Shown here: positions 14,120 to 15,271 of the stretch, one piece after another | How the letters are laid out: every line of letters begins with the position of its first letter | How positions within the stretch are numbered: position 1 is the first letter of the stretch | Source of the DNA: Bilophila wadsworthia ATCC 49260 | GTDB taxonomy: Bacteria > Desulfobacterota > Desulfovibrionia > Desulfovibrionales > Desulfovibrionaceae | DNA length: 15,271 nt | Direction: 5' to 3' | Assembly (NCBI RefSeq): GCF_000701705.1 | Contig: NZ_JNJP01000082.1 | Location: forward strand, 1 to 15,271 | Translations under genes and position numbers: made by a program | Notes under the pieces: model-generated | Told to the model about the DNA's origin: nothing | Database searches by the model: none | Seen by the model: the letters and a program-made list of their open reading frames with translations, nothing else

Positions 14120-14773
14120 TCAACCGTCCGAAGAACTCAGCATTTCCCGCAGATCCGCAACGCTTGCCGCCAGCCGCGTGGCACCGGCCTCCACGAGTTC
14201 CTCCCGCGATCCGTAGCCGTACAGCACGCCTATGTCCGCAAGCCCGGCCTCACGCGCACCCGTGATGTCGTACTTCCGATCGCCCACCATGACCGCACTC
14301 GACGGGGTTATGCCCCGCTCCCGCATGGCATAGCGGATCACGTCGATTTTGGAGGAACGTTTCCCTTCCATATCCGCGCCGTATACGCCCTCCAGCGCCC
14401 CCGCAAACCCGAAATGCTCCGCGATGCGTTTGGCGAACACCTCCGGTTTCGAGGTCGCCACGATGAGCCGCCTACCCGCAGCGCGCAAGGCTTCAAGCAT
14501 TTCAGGCACCCCCGGATACGGAGCGTTCTCGAAAATCCCCTTATCGCGGAAATACACGCGGTAGGTGTCCACGGCGCGTTTCGCATCCGCGTCACTCATG
14601 CCCATTGTGCCCCGGAACGAGTCGTACAGCGGCGGCCCGATAAACGACCGCAGCGTCACCGGTTCCGCTTCCATCCCGAAGCTCCGCAACGCGTACCGCA
14701 CCGAATTGACGATCCCCGGCTCCGAGTCCGTCAGCGTCCCGTCCAGATCAAAGAGTATTGTTTTGTATTGCAT
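14120..14773 (-). CDS. HAD-superfamily phosphatase, phosphoglycolate-phosphatase-like (HAD-IA)
   Basis: This 217-residue protein contains all four HAD motifs. Motif I is FDLDGTLTD with nucleophile D9 and acid/base D11. Motif II is VATS (T107/S108). The motif III lysine is in 'RSSKIDV' (K142). Motif IV is VGDRKYD with D165 and D169. The helical cap between motifs I and II (about 16-85) marks subfamily IA, which holds phosphoglycolate phosphatase, beta-phosphoglucomutase and small-molecule nucleotidases. The start at 14773 puts motif I at the normal distance from the N-terminus; a frame extending upstream to 14878 runs through GC-rich intergenic sequence and is rejected. No good Shine-Dalgarno sequence precedes the start. 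The substrate cannot be read from sequence. It is a soluble cytoplasmic enzyme with no visible link to the adhesin. Confidence 0.88.
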   Translation of the reverse strand: MQYKTILFDLDGTLTDSEPGIVNSVRYALRSFGMEAEPVTLRSFIGPPLYDSFRGTMGMSDADAKRAVDTYRVYFRDKGIFENAPYPGVPEMLEALRAAGRRLIVATSKPEVFAKRIAEHFGFAGALEGVYGADMEGKRSSKIDVIRYAMRERGITPSSAVMVGDRKYDITGAREAGLADIGVLYGYGSREELVEAGATRLAASVADLREMLSSSDG

Positions 14774-15116
14774 GGCTCGCTTGTACGTCCCCCCGGGCCT
14801 TTGCGCAACCGTGGCCGGGGTAGGGATGATGCCTCCGGCGGCAAGGGCTGCCGCCCCTTGACCCTGCCCGGGGGGCAAGCGCCCCCCCCCCCCGGACCCC
14901 GGCGAGTGTGATCCGTCTCCTTCCGCACTTCGTTTGAAAGGAAACGGATCGCTTCTGCCTGCATCAGGTGATTACCTGCAAAATGTTTATTATTTAATAT
15001 AAATACAATGAAATACAAAAACATGATTATCGTTCCGAGCAACCCGCGCCGTATCAGAAGCTTTTCTCCCCAAAATGCAGCCATTCCCCCGCTTGAGATG
15101 AGGGATTCGATAAGGT
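14774..15116. other. Non-coding stretch between the phosphatase gene and the right IS copy
   Basis: I see no supported gene. The part next to the phosphatase gene (about 14780-14905) is very GC-rich and includes a run of twelve Cs (14882-14893). Then come a dyad CAGGT-gatt-ACCTG (14965-14978) and an AT-rich island (about 14980-15032), which may hold a promoter for the minus-strand genes, although I cannot match clear -35 and -10 boxes. A minus-strand frame starting at 15084 codes for a hydrophobic stretch but then runs through the C-run and repeat-like sequence, so I do not call it. Confidence 0.5.
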
Positions 15117-15123
15117 CGAATCC
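15103..15123. other. Dyad at the junction with the right IS copy
   Basis: GGATTCG (15103-15109) and CGAATCC (15117-15123) form a 7-bp inverted repeat with a 7-nt loop, directly at the point where identity with the left copy begins. The element may have entered a hairpin-forming site, or one arm is part of the element. The same GGATTCG also borders the left copy (245-251). Confidence 0.5.
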
Positions 15124-15133
15124 TTGACGTGAT

Positions 15134-15152
15134 CCCCCGGCTAAGCCGGGGG
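15134..15152 (+). other. Subterminal hairpin of the IS left end (right copy)
   Basis: CCCCCGGC (15134-15141) pairs with GCCGGGGG (15145-15152) around the loop TAA, the same structure as at 216-234. It is the expected TnpA recognition hairpin at the element's left end. Confidence 0.75.
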
Positions 15153-15187
15153 GCTCCTGCAGTTTGACAATTCCCTAAAACAGCAAA

Positions 15188-15224
15188 CCTCCTTGTCCGA
15201 ACCGCTCAAGGCAGAACAAGGAGG
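15188..15224 (+). promoter_or_regulatory. Hairpin covering the tnpA ribosome binding site (right copy)
   Basis: CCTCCTTGT (15188-15196) pairs with ACAAGGAGG (15216-15224). The second arm holds the tnpA Shine-Dalgarno sequence, six bases before the ATG at 15231, so translation would be blocked unless the stem opens. Confidence 0.8.
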
Positions 15225-15230
15225 CTTTTT

Positions 15231-15271
15231 ATGAAGCAATTACAAAGTTTAAGTCATACGGTCTGGGAGTG
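15231..15271 (+). CDS. tnpA: IS200-type transposase TnpA, first 13 codons (runs off window)
   Basis: Only MKQLQSLSHTVWE is visible before the window ends, identical to the start of the left-hand copy. The start, Shine-Dalgarno sequence and masking hairpin are the same. The call rests on identity with the longer left fragment. Confidence 0.88.
   Translation, partial: MKQLQSLSHTVWE

Larger units (their letters stand above)
15117..15271 (+). mobile_element. IS200/IS605-family insertion sequence, right copy, 5' part only
   Basis: This is the second copy of the element at the left edge, on the opposite strand. All 155 bases are the exact reverse complement of 97-251, with no gap or mismatch. The left-end hairpin, the leader hairpin and the tnpA start follow in order and the element continues out of the window. 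Perfect identity means recent transposition, gene conversion, or recombination between the copies. Because the copies lie on opposite strands, they cannot act as one single-stranded composite unit, but they can support inversion of the DNA between them. Confidence 0.9.

Noticed and set aside
14731..15084. Minus-strand 117-codon frame with a hydrophobic N-terminal stretch
   Set aside because: It passes through the 12-C run and GC-rich repeat-like sequence and overlaps the phosphatase start. Only the first 25 or so residues look protein-like, so a real gene is not supported.
15164..15187. TTGACA in the IS leader as a tnpA promoter
   Set aside because: No -10 box is found at 16-18 bp downstream, so the hexamer alone is not enough.
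1..15271. Composite transposon formed by the two IS copies
   Set aside because: IS200/IS605 elements move as single strands using a left end and a right end on the same strand. The copies here are on opposite strands, so co-mobilisation is not expected.

Overview
The window looks like accessory DNA from a Gram-negative, GC-rich bacterium. A member of the Desulfovibrionaceae (Desulfovibrio or Bilophila type) is my best inference. It rests on the giant VCBS/RTX adhesin, whose N-terminal module resembles those of sulfate-reducer adhesins, on the GC-rich codon use, and on the style of the intergenic sequence. No rRNA, tRNA or housekeeping marker is present to confirm it.

Layout. Both ends hold the 5' part of the same IS200/IS605-family insertion sequence in opposite orientation: left copy on the minus strand (1-251), right copy on the plus strand (15117-15271). 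The 155 nt that can be compared are an exact inverted repeat (97-251 against 15117-15271). The tnpA genes read outward, so the pair brackets about 14.9 kb. Just inside the left copy lies the 3' part of a SAM-dependent methyltransferase gene (252-811) cut by the insertion. A hairpin-rich non-coding stretch follows (812-1169). Next comes a near-consensus sigma-70 promoter (1170-1198) and a roughly 170-nt leader that contains a strong intrinsic-terminator-like hairpin before the ribosome binding site. Then a single 11.7-kb gene (1375-13119) encodes a 3914-residue secreted adhesin.

The adhesin has an N-terminal module of about 90 residues, a PAAG sequence matching the LapG protease site of LapA-type adhesins, about 22-23 VCBS-type repeats, seven RTX calcium-binding nonapeptides, and a C-terminal region suited to type I secretion. 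From established work on the Lap system, such a protein would be exported by an ABC/MFP/TolC machine, held in the outer membrane by its N-terminus, and released when a LapG-like protease cuts the dialanine site under c-di-GMP control. None of those partner genes is in the window.

Downstream, facing the adhesin, are a DksA/TraR-type zinc-finger gene (13492-13941, minus) and a HAD-superfamily phosphatase gene (14120-14773, minus). Strong terminators lie between the convergent units. A 343-nt non-coding stretch with a 12-C run and an AT-rich island leads into the right IS copy.

The most noteworthy points are the retention-type adhesin with its candidate cleavage site, its leader with promoter, terminator and a possible Shine-Dalgarno hairpin, and the inverted IS pair around the locus, which could permit inversion of the whole segment by homologous recombination.
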